64,000 bases of DNA from Chloroflexota bacterium (GTDB taxonomy: Bacteria > Chloroflexota > Anaerolineae > Anaerolineales > Villigracilaceae): assembly GCA_016219545.1 (NCBI GenBank), contig JACRMH010000025.1, positions 84,189 through 148,188 on the forward strand. Reading direction: 5' to 3'. Positions 8,521-16,817 of the stretch are shown here, in pieces. A program made the translations under genes and the position numbers. The notes beneath the pieces are model-generated. The model did not search any database, had not been told where the DNA came from, and saw only the letters and a list, made by a program, of their open reading frames with translations. Positions within the stretch are counted from its first letter, which is position 1, and every line of letters starts with the position of its first letter.

Positions 8521-9831
8521 CTAAAGGTAATGTAATTCTTTTGCTTCTCTGGTCAATGCCTCGCGGAATTGCGGGTCGGCAACATTGATGAGCGACTGTG
8601 CACGCTGGCGGATCGTCCGTCCGTATAGGTCAGCCACGCCATGTTCTGTCACCACAAAACGGACATGGTTGCGGCTGGTCACCACACCTGCGCCGAGTTT
8701 TAGCATGGACGCGATCTTGCTTATGACCTTCCCGTCACGCATCTTAGCCATGCTTGGCAGGGCAATAATCGGTACGCCGCCTTTTGAACGCGATGCGCCA
8801 TAGATAAAGTCAAGCTGCCCGCCTACGCCGCTATATAACTTGGGTCCAATGCTGTCGGCGCAGACTTGTCCCGTCAGGTCAACTTCAATGGCGGAGTTGA
8901 CTGCCACCATCCTTTCGTTCTGTGCAATGACAAATGGATCATTCACATATTCAGAGCGGTGTAATTCGATCATCGGGTTATCGTCCACCCAATCATAAAG
9001 TTTTTGAGTGCCAAGGATAAAACCCGAAACGATCTTGCCGGGGTGCAGGGTCTTGCGCGCATTGGTCAACACACCTGCGTTGACCAGCTCTATCACGCCA
9101 TCGGAAAATAACTCGGTGTGAATGCCGAGATCTTTCTTGTCGAAAAGATATTTCAAGACTGCATCGGGGATCGCGCCAATGCCCAACTGCATGGTCGCGC
9201 CGTCGGGGATCAACGAAGCAACATGACCGGCGATCTTTTCGGTCACAAGCGATTCGCCTTCCGATGCCATGCGATGTTCAGGGATCGGGTAATTGACCGG
9301 CACAATATGAGTTAGGCGGCTGACGTGAATGAACGAGTCACCCAATGTGCGCGGCATCTTTTCATTGACTTCGGCGATTACAAACTTGGCGGACTCGGCC
9401 GCCGTTTTGGTGAGTCCTACTTCAACGCCCAAGCTGCAAAAGCCATGCTCATCCGGTGTGGAAACGTGGATCAGCGCGACATCCAAAGGCAGGACGCCAT
9501 GTTTGAAGAGCAATGGAAATTCTGAAAGCAGGACGGGAGTAAAGTCTGCGCGGCCTTCCTGCACAGCCTTGCGGATATTGGCGCTGATGAACATGGAGTT
9601 CACCCGCAGGTGACCTTCCATTTCAGGGCTGACATAATCGGCTGAGCCAACTGTCAACGCCTGACAAATTTCAACGTTGTTTAAACTCGGAGCGTACTCC
9701 ACCAAAGCTGCAAGCAATTTCTGGGGGACGGAAACATTCCCGGTCAGAAAGACGCGGTTGCCTGACTTAATGGTCTTTACGGCCTCCTGGGCCGTGGTCA
9801 CACGTGATTGATAAATACTGGTTGCGACCAT
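8521..9831 (-). CDS. Acetyl-CoA hydrolase/transferase family protein (4-hydroxybutyrate CoA-transferase-like)
   Basis: The 436-residue protein belongs to the AcH/4-hydroxybutyrate CoA-transferase family, which moves CoA between acetyl-CoA and short acids through a glutamyl-CoA intermediate. The glutamate-bearing segment is HTELFSDGVIELVNAG (about residue 238). The Gly-rich CoA loops are visible as GIGAIPDAV and GGQLDFIYGASRSKGG, and the C-terminal half ends with HGVADLYGRTIRQRAQSLI. It starts one base after the alanine dehydrogenase stop, and its Shine-Dalgarno (AGGAGG) lies inside that gene's last codons, so the pair is translationally coupled. The acceptor acid is unknown; succinate, butyrate and 4-hydroxybutyrate are possible. 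Confidence 0.87.
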   Translation of the reverse strand: MVATSIYQSRVTTAQEAVKTIKSGNRVFLTGNVSVPQKLLAALVEYAPSLNNVEICQALTVGSADYVSPEMEGHLRVNSMFISANIRKAVQEGRADFTPVLLSEFPLLFKHGVLPLDVALIHVSTPDEHGFCSLGVEVGLTKTAAESAKFVIAEVNEKMPRTLGDSFIHVSRLTHIVPVNYPIPEHRMASEGESLVTEKIAGHVASLIPDGATMQLGIGAIPDAVLKYLFDKKDLGIHTELFSDGVIELVNAGVLTNARKTLHPGKIVSGFILGTQKLYDWVDDNPMIELHRSEYVNDPFVIAQNERMVAVNSAIEVDLTGQVCADSIGPKLYSGVGGQLDFIYGASRSKGGVPIIALPSMAKMRDGKVISKIASMLKLGAGVVTSRNHVRFVVTEHGVADLYGRTIRQRAQSLINVADPQFREALTREAKELHYL

Positions 9832-9832
9832 C

Positions 9833-10918
9833 TTATTCCTCCTGTGGGTTCAGGCGGATAAGGTTTTTCAACTGCCCGTCATGAGTATTGATCGCCATTT
9901 CAATCGAGGGATTTCGTTTGATCTCATTCTCGATCCCATTATTCGCCACTTCAAGGATGTAAGGCAATGCCGCATTCAAAAAGACATGACTGGCCGTGCG
10001 TGCCACCACACCCGGGATATTCGGCACACAATAATGCACCATGCCTTCATCCACAAATGTGGGATGTTCATGCGTGGTCGGACGCGACGTTTCGATACAA
10101 CCGCCCTGGTCAATGCTGACGTCAATGATGATGGAGCGCGGCTTCATGGCGCGTACCATTTCACGCGAGACAACAATCGGAGCGCGTTGCCCAGCGACCA
10201 GTACCGCTCCAATGACAACATCCGCAAATGCCGTAACACGCTCAAGATTTCGTTTTGTCGATAGCAATGTCACCGCACGCGGGAATCTTTCCGATATTTT
10301 TTCCAGCACGCTTAAGTTCTTGTCTATGACCGTCACCTGTGCGCCTGCCCCAAGCATGGCTTGCGTGGCAGACATCCCCACCACGCCGCCGCCGATTACA
10401 ACCACTTCGGCAGAAGGCACGCCCGGCAAACCGCTGAGCAATATGCCTTTGCCGCCCCAATTATTTTGCAGCAAGCGCGCCGCAATTTGCGGAACCATCG
10501 CGCCGCAGATCAAACTGAACGGGCGCAGAACAGACAGCGAGCCATTCGCATCCGTGATCTGCTCGTATGCAAGCGCTGTGATCTTCTTTTTCAACAACAG
10601 GTCAATTTGATCCTGTGAACTCGATGCAAGGTGAAGTAACCCGGCGAGGATCGCGCCTTCCTTCAACCATTCCAATTCCTTTTTTAATGGGCGCGCGATC
10701 TTAAGCAGAAAATCTGCGCGGCCGAAAACTTCCTCAGGCGAATAGGCGATACGCGCACCGGCGCGTTCATATTCCTGGTCGCTGAAACCGGCCCCCAGCC
10801 CCGCTCCATGCTCGACAAATATTTGATGCCCGTTCTGGAAGAGAATCTCCACCCCAGCCGGGGAAAGCCCCACACGATACTCAAAGGGTCTGCTTTCTTT
10901 TGGAATTCCTATAAACAT
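9833..10918 (-). CDS. ald: Alanine dehydrogenase
   Basis: The 361-residue NAD-dependent enzyme interconverts alanine and pyruvate plus ammonia. Family landmarks are MFIGIPKE at the start, the substrate-binding lysine in LLKIARPLKKE (about residue 72), the catalytic histidine in LLHLASS (about 94) and the Rossmann loop VIGGGVVGMSATQAM (about 170). The frame also opens at a GTG four codons earlier, but GGAGG lies 6 bases before the ATG at 10918, which decides the start. It is followed one base later by the CoA-transferase gene. Together they suggest feeding of alanine carbon into pyruvate and CoA-thioester metabolism. Confidence 0.93.
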   Translation of the reverse strand: MFIGIPKESRPFEYRVGLSPAGVEILFQNGHQIFVEHGAGLGAGFSDQEYERAGARIAYSPEEVFGRADFLLKIARPLKKELEWLKEGAILAGLLHLASSSQDQIDLLLKKKITALAYEQITDANGSLSVLRPFSLICGAMVPQIAARLLQNNWGGKGILLSGLPGVPSAEVVVIGGGVVGMSATQAMLGAGAQVTVIDKNLSVLEKISERFPRAVTLLSTKRNLERVTAFADVVIGAVLVAGQRAPIVVSREMVRAMKPRSIIIDVSIDQGGCIETSRPTTHEHPTFVDEGMVHYCVPNIPGVVARTASHVFLNAALPYILEVANNGIENEIKRNPSIEMAINTHDGQLKNLIRLNPQEE

Positions 10919-10932
10919 ATGTGCCTCCACAT

Positions 10933-10968
10933 AAAAAACCCTAAAGGTTCAAAGACCTTCAGGGTTTT
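10933..10968 (-). terminator. Intrinsic terminator after ornithine aminotransferase
   Basis: On the minus strand AAAACCCTGAAGGT and ACCTTTAGGGTTTT pair with one mismatch around a 6-base loop, followed by a run of six T. It lies 7 bases past the aminotransferase stop and just before the alanine dehydrogenase Shine-Dalgarno, so it should reduce read-through into ald. Confidence 0.8.
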
Positions 10969-10974
10969 GAAAAT

Positions 10975-12177
10975 CTACGCCATATTAAGCACTTCTCGAA
11001 TGGATGGAAGCGCCCAATCAATTGTTTCCTTATCGATCACGAGCGGCGGCGCAAACCGGATGACGTTATCGTGAGTCTCTTTTGCGAGGATGCCTTTTGT
11101 TTGTAACGCCTCACAAAAACGACGTGCGCCTTTTGCTTCAGGTTTGAGTTCCACACCGATCAATAAACCACGTCCGCGCACTTCTTTGATATGCGGACTT
11201 GGGATCTCGCTCAACTGCTCGACAAAATATTCGCCCAATTGCTGTGACCTCTCTGCCAGTTTTTCTTCTCGGATCACTCTTAAAGCGGCGCGGGATACTG
11301 CTGCTGCGAGAGGGTTGCCGCCGAAAGTGGACCCGTGCTCGCCGGGCGTGAACAAGCCGAGGATCGCCTTGTCTGCCAGTACCGCCGAGACGGGATAAAA
11401 GCCGCCAGCAAGAGCCTTGCCTATGATGGTCACGTCAGCGCGGACATTTTCATGATGCGCCGCAAACAGCTTGCCGGTCCGGCCCAGACCCGTTTGAATT
11501 TCATCCGCCATAAGAAGCACGTTATTCTTCTTACAGATCTCAGAAACCTTTTTCAAATATCCAGCGGGCGGAATAATTACGCCAGCCTCACCCTGAATGG
11601 GTTCGAGCAAAACCGCGGCGGTATTGGGCGTGATGGCTTTTTCAAGTTCATTCGCATCACCATATTTCACGGTGACAAAACCCGGGGTGAACGGACCAAA
11701 GTCATCGCGGTAGGATGGCTCGGTGGAGAATGAAACAATGGTCACTGTGCGTCCGTGGAAATTTCCTGAAGCGACAATGATCTCAGCCTGATGACGAGGA
11801 ATCTTCTTGACTTGATATGCCCACTTGCGTGCCAGTTTGACGGCAGTCTCGACAGCCTCTGCGCCTGAATTCATGGGCAGGGACATTTCATAACCGGTCA
11901 TATCCGAAAGTTCTTTGTAGAGCAGCGGTAACTGGTCATTGCGGAAAGCGCGCGAGGTCAGCGTGACGCGCTTTGCCTGATCGAGCAATGCCTGCAAAAT
12001 TTTCGGGTGGACATGTCCCTGATTGACTGCGGAATATGCGCTTAAGCAATCGAGATATTTCTTTCCATCCACGTCATAAACCCAAACCCCTTCAGCCTTT
12101 TCAATGACCACATCCAAGGGATGATAATTATGCGCGCCGTACTCTTCTTCCATCCTGATAAAGTCTTGTGTATTCAT
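10975..12177 (-). CDS. rocD: Ornithine aminotransferase (ornithine--oxo-acid transaminase)
   Basis: This 400-residue class III PLP aminotransferase transfers the delta-amino group of ornithine to 2-oxoglutarate, giving glutamate semialdehyde. The N terminus ([21 protein letters not shown]) is typical of RocD rather than ArgD. The cofactor Asp and Lys are in [14 protein letters not shown] (about residue 225) and [12 protein letters not shown] (about 253). It lies directly downstream of an ornithine carbamoyltransferase gene, and a P5C dehydrogenase is encoded at 24364, so an ornithine-to-glutamate route is complete in the window. Acetylornithine aminotransferase is the less likely alternative. 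Confidence 0.9.
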   Translation of the reverse strand: MNTQDFIRMEEEYGAHNYHPLDVVIEKAEGVWVYDVDGKKYLDCLSAYSAVNQGHVHPKILQALLDQAKRVTLTSRAFRNDQLPLLYKELSDMTGYEMSLPMNSGAEAVETAVKLARKWAYQVKKIPRHQAEIIVASGNFHGRTVTIVSFSTEPSYRDDFGPFTPGFVTVKYGDANELEKAITPNTAAVLLEPIQGEAGVIIPPAGYLKKVSEICKKNNVLLMADEIQTGLGRTGKLFAAHHENVRADVTIIGKALAGGFYPVSAVLADKAILGLFTPGEHGSTFGGNPLAAAVSRAALRVIREEKLAERSQQLGEYFVEQLSEIPSPHIKEVRGRGLLIGVELKPEAKGARRFCEALQTKGILAKETHDNVIRFAPPLVIDKETIDWALPSIREVLNMA

Positions 12178-12214
12178 TAATCGTTTATCCTATAATTAAT
12201 TGGAATTCAAGATT

Positions 12215-12259
12215 CGGGAATTGGGATTCGGGAATCGGTTTCCCAACTCCCAATTCCCG
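12215..12259. repeat. 12-base inverted repeat between argF and rocD
   Basis: CGGGAATTGGGA and TCCCAATTCCCG are exact reverse complements separated by 21 bases, in which GATTCGGGAATCGG also repeats part of the arm. It lies between two minus-strand genes. It may act as a weak terminator or mRNA processing hairpin; there is no T-run directly after it. Confidence 0.5.
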
Positions 12260-12276
12260 CGTTCCGATTCCCTGTC

Positions 12277-13203
12277 TTACGCCACTTCAAACAAGCGCGC
12301 CAGGATCGCCTTCTGCGCGTGCAGACGGTTATGCGCTTGCGGGAAGATAACCGAGTGTTTGCCGTCGGCGACATCATCGGTCAATTCATGGTTGCGATGT
12401 GCAGGGAGGCAATGCATTACGATCACATCTTTATCGGCTTCACTAATCAGTTTTGCATTAACTTGATACGGAGGGAAAACCAGTTCGCGCTTGGCGGTTT
12501 CTTCTTCCTGCCCCATCGAAGTCCATGTGTCGGTGTAGATCACATGCGCTTTCTTCACGGCTTCGTGCGGGTCACGCAGGAAGGTTAGTTTGCTCTTGGT
12601 CTTCTTCGCGATCTTTTCTGCAATCTCAATGGCCTTGGGGTTTGTGTCATAGCCTTCCGGGGTTGCCGCTGTAAAATTCCAACCGAGTTTTGCAGAGACA
12701 TGCATCAACGAAGTGGTGACATTATTCCCATCGCCCACATAGCAGACATTCAAGCCTTTGGATTTCTTGCCGAATTTTTCGATGATGGTCAGCGCATCCG
12801 CCATGCCCTGACAGGGATGGTTGTAATCGCTGAGTCCATTGACCACGGGGATTTCAGACCATTGCGCAAGTTCGACCACGTGAGCATGGTCAAAGACGCG
12901 CGCCATTAATGCCTGTGTGTATCCCGAAAGAACGCGGGCAATATCCGCAATGGATTCGCGCTTGCCAAGCCCGATCTCGTTCGGAGAAAGATAAAGTGCA
13001 TCGCCGCCGCAATGGCGCATGGCCATATCAAAAGAAACGCGGGTGCGCAGGCTGGGCTTCTGGAAGATCATCCCCAGCACCTTGCCTTTGAAAATAGGTT
13101 TATTACCTTTTTTGAAATATTCCTTTTTGAGTTTCACTGCCACATCGAGCAGGTCTTGAATTTCATCCGATGAGTAATCGGAGATCGCGAGAAAATCCTT
13201 CAT
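12277..13203 (-). CDS. argF: Ornithine carbamoyltransferase
   Basis: The 308-residue enzyme joins ornithine and carbamoyl phosphate to citrulline, or runs in reverse in catabolism. The carbamoyl-phosphate loop is KPSLRTRVSF (about residue 50; the usual S-T-R-T-R is S-L-R-T-R here), the ornithine/HPCQ motif is NHPCQGMADAL (about 130), and the HCLPA motif lies near residue 262. The frame continues 44 codons upstream, but AAGGAG lies 7 bases before the ATG at 13203 and MKDFLAISD is a normal OTCase start. A 212-base gap precedes it; I see no certain operator there. Its downstream neighbour is ornithine aminotransferase. Confidence 0.93.
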   Translation of the reverse strand: MKDFLAISDYSSDEIQDLLDVAVKLKKEYFKKGNKPIFKGKVLGMIFQKPSLRTRVSFDMAMRHCGGDALYLSPNEIGLGKRESIADIARVLSGYTQALMARVFDHAHVVELAQWSEIPVVNGLSDYNHPCQGMADALTIIEKFGKKSKGLNVCYVGDGNNVTTSLMHVSAKLGWNFTAATPEGYDTNPKAIEIAEKIAKKTKSKLTFLRDPHEAVKKAHVIYTDTWTSMGQEEETAKRELVFPPYQVNAKLISEADKDVIVMHCLPAHRNHELTDDVADGKHSVIFPQAHNRLHAQKAILARLFEVA

Positions 13204-13415
13204 GGTTACTCCTTGAAATAGTACTTCGGACGTCTGCCTCACTATCGCTGGTTTTACAGATCCCCAAACCTTTTTCGAAATTTGTGGGTAACGATCAAAT
13301 TTCGGGTTTAGGTTATAGGCGATACTCTGTAGCACCGATCGGAGAGTCGCTAGAGTCCCTGAAGTTTGGTTAACAAAGTATATCTTTATTACTCAATTCT
13401 GGCATGTCTCATGCA

Positions 13416-14336
13416 TCATGCCTTCGGTGTGACATTTGCCATTCGTATTTTCTTCCAATAGCGCATCAAACCGTCCGCGCTCATGCCGATGGGGTTCGCC
13501 AGATCGTAGGCGCGGATCACATCCTGGCTCAATTCTTTCACGCGGCTTTGTTCAGCCATCCAATCCTCCAACTTCACGCGCAATTCGTCCACGGGCGGGT
13601 CAGCGGGCATGATGGCTTCGAGCCATTTTTCGGTTTCATCGAGGCTTTTTTGCAATTCATTCAAATGCCAATCGGGGTCATCGAAAATGCCGAAATGCGT
13701 CGGCGCGACATAAGCAAACTTCAACGCACGCAAACGCTTGATGCTCTCGCGCCATTTTCCAAAATGCAATTCTGGCGGAGGCATAGGCGCACGCAAATAT
13801 GGGTAGCCCGGAATCCGCACACCGCCCACGTCACCGCTAAAACAAACATCGTCGAACAGATAAGCATAATGATGCTCGGCGTGACCGGGAGTGTTGACTG
13901 CGACAAATTTCAATTTGCCGATGACGATTTCTTCCGCATCCTGCGGGATTGTGAGTTGATCCTCCGCAACGGGCAGGAACTCACCCCAGAGTGTATCCAT
14001 CCTATCCCCATAAATGCGCGTGGCGCTGGCCATGAGCTTTTCAGGATTCAGCATATGAGCCGCGCCGTTCGGGTGGACGAATATCCGCGCACCCTGACGT
14101 GAAAGCCAGCCCGCCGCGCCTGCATGGTCGAGATGAATATGTGTCAGCAGGACGTGAGTCACATCACGGGGAGATAAACCTTCCTTCGCAAGACCAGCTT
14201 CCAGCGCGGCAAGAGTCGAGCCGGGTCCGCTTTCAATTAAGACCACAGCGTCATGATCTCGAATCAAATAAGACGCAATCGCCTGCGTCTTATTTTGAAA
14301 ATTCAGGTCTATTGTGACAATATCGGATTTTGCCAT
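13416..14336 (-). CDS. Metallo-beta-lactamase-fold hydrolase
   Basis: The 306-residue protein carries the zinc motif THIHLDHAG (HxHxDH, about residues 65-70), then NTPGHAEHHYAYL with the third metal histidine and FSGDVGG with the bridging aspartate, followed by HFGIFDDPDWHLNEL near the C terminus. The long helical C-terminal part resembles the MBL hydrolases annotated as Zn-dependent glyoxalase-like or lactonase-like enzymes. The substrate is unknown. Its start overlaps the 3' end of the DUF58 gene by 28 bases, so it forms the last gene of the MoxR-DUF58 operon. Confidence 0.87.
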   Translation of the reverse strand: MAKSDIVTIDLNFQNKTQAIASYLIRDHDAVVLIESGPGSTLAALEAGLAKEGLSPRDVTHVLLTHIHLDHAGAAGWLSRQGARIFVHPNGAAHMLNPEKLMASATRIYGDRMDTLWGEFLPVAEDQLTIPQDAEEIVIGKLKFVAVNTPGHAEHHYAYLFDDVCFSGDVGGVRIPGYPYLRAPMPPPELHFGKWRESIKRLRALKFAYVAPTHFGIFDDPDWHLNELQKSLDETEKWLEAIMPADPPVDELRVKLEDWMAEQSRVKELSQDVIRAYDLANPIGMSADGLMRYWKKIRMANVTPKA

Positions 14337-15622
14337 GTCCGCATCTCCTGTGAATTAAAAGTTGTCGGAAGCATCGAAAGCGCCTGTGTCAGGTCGGCAT
14401 CGCATTTGATGACAACGACAGGCACACGCCGCTCTCGCAAAGAGAGAATGAGTTTATCTGTGCCGCGCGGCCCGCCAAATGTTTCTATATCGAGAAGCAC
14501 AACTACCGGACGAAGGAAACGTCTTTGCAGGTCATCAACGGCGTGAATAAGGTCAGGTCGCACGGACGGGGTAACTAGAATAACGCTGGAGCCTTGCGGC
14601 AATTGCGAAGCTTGCACTGCAACCAACGCCGCAATGGACAGACTGCCATTGGCTTCCACAAAAGCCAGCGTTTCCAAGATCCTGGCCTCCTGCCTCTCGC
14701 TATGTTCCGCGCTATGGACTGTGAAGGTTTGTCCGGCGCTGACATATCCCACTGCGCGGCGCTGACCAATAAAATAATGCGCGAGTGAAGCCGTAATGCT
14801 GATGGAATATTCCAACGTGGATGGCGGCAGTTTGAACTTTGGTCTTTTCCTGAACATCAGGGTTTCGACGGGCAGTTCTTCATTTTGATAAGGTCGCGCA
14901 TAATGTACATCACTTTGCGAATCAAGATACAACCAAATCTCAGCTTGCGGATCCTGTTCAAATTCCTTGACCATTAATTGATTACCGCGCGCACTCGTCG
15001 GCCAGTGGATGCGTTTCATCGCATCGCCATGTACATATTCGCGTACCCCAGCCGCATGAGGAGTAATGTCTGATGATTTTCTGCGGATGACTTGTCCGCC
15101 GGGGAGAAGACCGGGCGGAAATAAAAATGATTTTATTTCAAAGATGACGGGGAATACAACCAGAGTTTGTGTCGGCGCAAATTCCTTGCTTGCTTGAAAT
15201 AAACCAAACGGGTCGCCGGTAGATACCCGTGTGAGTCCAAGCGGAAAAGCGCCGCGGCGCGTAAGCCATGTCCGCGCCAGGTAACTTTGTCTTTGATGAC
15301 CTTTTATATAGGTGAATAAACGGGAACCGGCCGCGAACGGAATAGGAGACTGATTGATGACTTCTATCCAAGGCGCGATGACGCGGCTGGTATTTGTCAG
15401 TTCATATTTTTCTTCAAAGACATCGCCCACATTGGCGCGTTGAACGCGCGCAGACCTTTGAACACGCAAGCCGCTCACTGACCAGCGAGTCCACACCCAA
15501 CTGGCGATGGTTAATAAAACCCCAAGATATAGGAAACGTGAATACATCACCGATCCTGTGATCAATACCCCCACAGAACCGATCAGCAATATAAGGGCGA
15601 GCAAAATCCGCCCGGCTTTCAT
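14309..15622 (-). CDS. DUF58 (von Willebrand A-like) membrane-anchored protein
   Basis: The 437-residue protein has two N-terminal hydrophobic helices (about residues 5-45). A beta-rich region follows, and then the DUF58 core with the hallmark VREYVHGDAMKRIHWPTSARG (about residue 195) and MVKEFEQDPQAEIWLYLDS, the first strand and metal-site Asp of a VWA-like fold. It starts 4 bases inside the end of the MoxR gene (ATGA overlap). MoxR/DUF58 pairs are widespread and usually act in cofactor insertion or assembly of surface proteins; the client here is not evident. A transglutaminase-domain partner, often third in such operons, is absent; an MBL hydrolase takes that place. Confidence 0.88.
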   Translation of the reverse strand: MKAGRILLALILLIGSVGVLITGSVMYSRFLYLGVLLTIASWVWTRWSVSGLRVQRSARVQRANVGDVFEEKYELTNTSRVIAPWIEVINQSPIPFAAGSRLFTYIKGHQRQSYLARTWLTRRGAFPLGLTRVSTGDPFGLFQASKEFAPTQTLVVFPVIFEIKSFLFPPGLLPGGQVIRRKSSDITPHAAGVREYVHGDAMKRIHWPTSARGNQLMVKEFEQDPQAEIWLYLDSQSDVHYARPYQNEELPVETLMFRKRPKFKLPPSTLEYSISITASLAHYFIGQRRAVGYVSAGQTFTVHSAEHSERQEARILETLAFVEANGSLSIAALVAVQASQLPQGSSVILVTPSVRPDLIHAVDDLQRRFLRPVVVLLDIETFGGPRGTDKLILSLRERRVPVVVIKCDADLTQALSMLPTTFNSQEMRTWQNPILSQ

Positions 15623-16593
15623 TTGGACTTTTTCCTCTCAGGCTCCGGCGCAAATTCACCGCCGGGAACGGGCGTGGCATGGACAATTTCCTTGATGATG
15701 CTGTCTGAGCTCAGGTCACTGAGGCGTGCCGCGGGGCTGACGATGATACGATGTGCCAGCACAGCTACAGCCAGCGCTTGAATGTCATCGGGCAGGACAA
15801 AATCCCGGCCCAATAAAGCGGCTCGAGCCTGACCCGCACGCGCCAGTGATAAACTTCCGCGCGGACTTGCTCCAAGATAAACATCCGCGCTCTGGCGAGT
15901 GCGCGTTGTTAATTCAACAATATATTTTTTGATGACCGGGGAGATATAGATCTGCCTGACATCGTCCACCGCCTGCAAGATCTCTTTCAACTTCACAGCG
16001 GACTTTAACGATTCGAGCGGATGCTGGATCTGCTGGTCACCTAGCACGCGGATCTCATCCTGCATGGTCGGGTAACCCAACCGAAGGCGCAGCAGGAAGC
16101 GGTCTAATTGCGCTTCGGGCAGTGGAAAAGTCCCTTCATATTCGATTGGGTTCTGGGTTGCCATCACCATGAATGGTTTCGGCAGAATATGGGTGGTGCC
16201 GTCCACAGTCACCTGGCGCTCTTCCATGGCCTCAAGCAATGCCGCCTGAGTCTTTGGCGTGGCACGGTTTATCTCATCGGCGAGGATGATCTGCCCGATC
16301 ACTGGTCCCGCGCGGAACTCAAATTTATTCTTTTGCTGGTTGTAGATGGAAACGCCGGTCACATCACTTGGGAGCATATCGGGCGTGAACTGAATACGAT
16401 TGAATGTGCAATCCAGCGAACGCGCCAGACTGCGCGCCAAAATTGTTTTGCCTACGCCGGGAACATCCTCGATGAGCACATGTCCCTGACATAAGAGTCC
16501 GATCACAATCAACTCAATGGACTGCCGCTTGCCAACGATCACTTTCTCAAGATTATCAATCACTCGCTCGCCAAATGCTTTAATGTCTGCCAT
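15619..16593 (-). CDS. MoxR-family AAA+ ATPase
   Basis: This 324-residue chaperone-like ATPase has Walker A in EDVPGVGKTILARSLA (about residue 42), the MoxR signature FTPDMLPSDVTGVSIYNQ, Walker B in IILADEINRATPKTQAALLEAMEE (about 110), sensor 1 in VMATQNPIEYEGTFPLPEAQLDRFL and the arginine-finger/lid region SPRGSLSLARAGQARAAL. The domain order and length are those of the MRP subfamily. It overlaps the DUF58 gene by 4 bases. The Shine-Dalgarno AAGGAT precedes the ATG, and a TAGAAT lies about 33 bases upstream on the minus strand. Confidence 0.93.
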   Translation of the reverse strand: MADIKAFGERVIDNLEKVIVGKRQSIELIVIGLLCQGHVLIEDVPGVGKTILARSLARSLDCTFNRIQFTPDMLPSDVTGVSIYNQQKNKFEFRAGPVIGQIILADEINRATPKTQAALLEAMEERQVTVDGTTHILPKPFMVMATQNPIEYEGTFPLPEAQLDRFLLRLRLGYPTMQDEIRVLGDQQIQHPLESLKSAVKLKEILQAVDDVRQIYISPVIKKYIVELTTRTRQSADVYLGASPRGSLSLARAGQARAALLGRDFVLPDDIQALAVAVLAHRIIVSPAARLSDLSSDSIIKEIVHATPVPGGEFAPEPERKKSK

Positions 16594-16646
16594 ATTAACA
16601 TCCTTATGAAGAGATAAAGGATTCTATCATGCGCCCCGCAATCGTG

Positions 16647-16652
16647 TATAAT
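16647..16652 (+). promoter_or_regulatory. -10 box of the tRNA-Arg gene
   Basis: TATAAT ends 9 bases before the 5' end of the mature tRNA, a good position for a tRNA promoter whose transcript starts close to the mature end. No clear -35 hexamer is seen. Confidence 0.55.
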
Positions 16653-16661
16653 TTCGGCCGC

Positions 16662-16734
16662 GCCTCAGTAGCTCAATGGATAGAGCGCCTGACTTCGGAT
16701 CAGTAGGTTCCGGGTTCGACTCCTGGCTGAGGCA
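16662..16734 (+). tRNA. tRNA-Arg (anticodon TCG)
   Basis: The 73-base cloverleaf folds by eye. The acceptor stem is GCCTCAG with CTGAGGC, the D stem GCTC with GAGC, the anticodon stem CCTGA with TCAGT (one C-U pair at its base) and the loop CTTCGGA giving TCG, and the T stem CCGGG with CCTGG around TTCGACT. The discriminator base is A. The 3' CCA is not encoded. It would read CGA and probably CGG codons. Confidence 0.93.
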
Positions 16735-16744
16735 CTAGAAAATT

Positions 16745-16784
16745 TTAAGGGAGACGCCGCCAAGTTTGGCGGCGTCTCCCTTAA
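16745..16784 (+). terminator. Long hairpin after tRNA-Arg
   Basis: Perfect 18-base arms starting TTAAGGGAGACGCCGCCA, with the 4-base loop AGTT, begin 10 bases after the tRNA. There is only a weak T-run after it, but the stem is very strong. It should end the tRNA transcript and separate it from the next gene. Confidence 0.75.
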
Positions 16785-16805
16785 ATCCCTTTCATAATCG
16801 CGTGG

Positions 16806-16811
16806 TAGACT
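16806..16811 (+). promoter_or_regulatory. Probable -10 box of the C39-like protease gene
   Basis: TAGACT (matching TAnnnT) ends 6 bases before the ATG at 16818. There is no Shine-Dalgarno sequence, so the transcript would be leaderless. Confidence 0.4.
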
Positions 16812-16817
16812 CGCTTC

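Noticed and set aside
13404..14102. A 232-codon open frame on the plus strand opposite the MBL hydrolase gene
   Set aside because: It is antisense to a clear zinc-motif protein, His/Cys-rich and without a ribosome binding site or recognisable domain; it is a shadow of the real gene.
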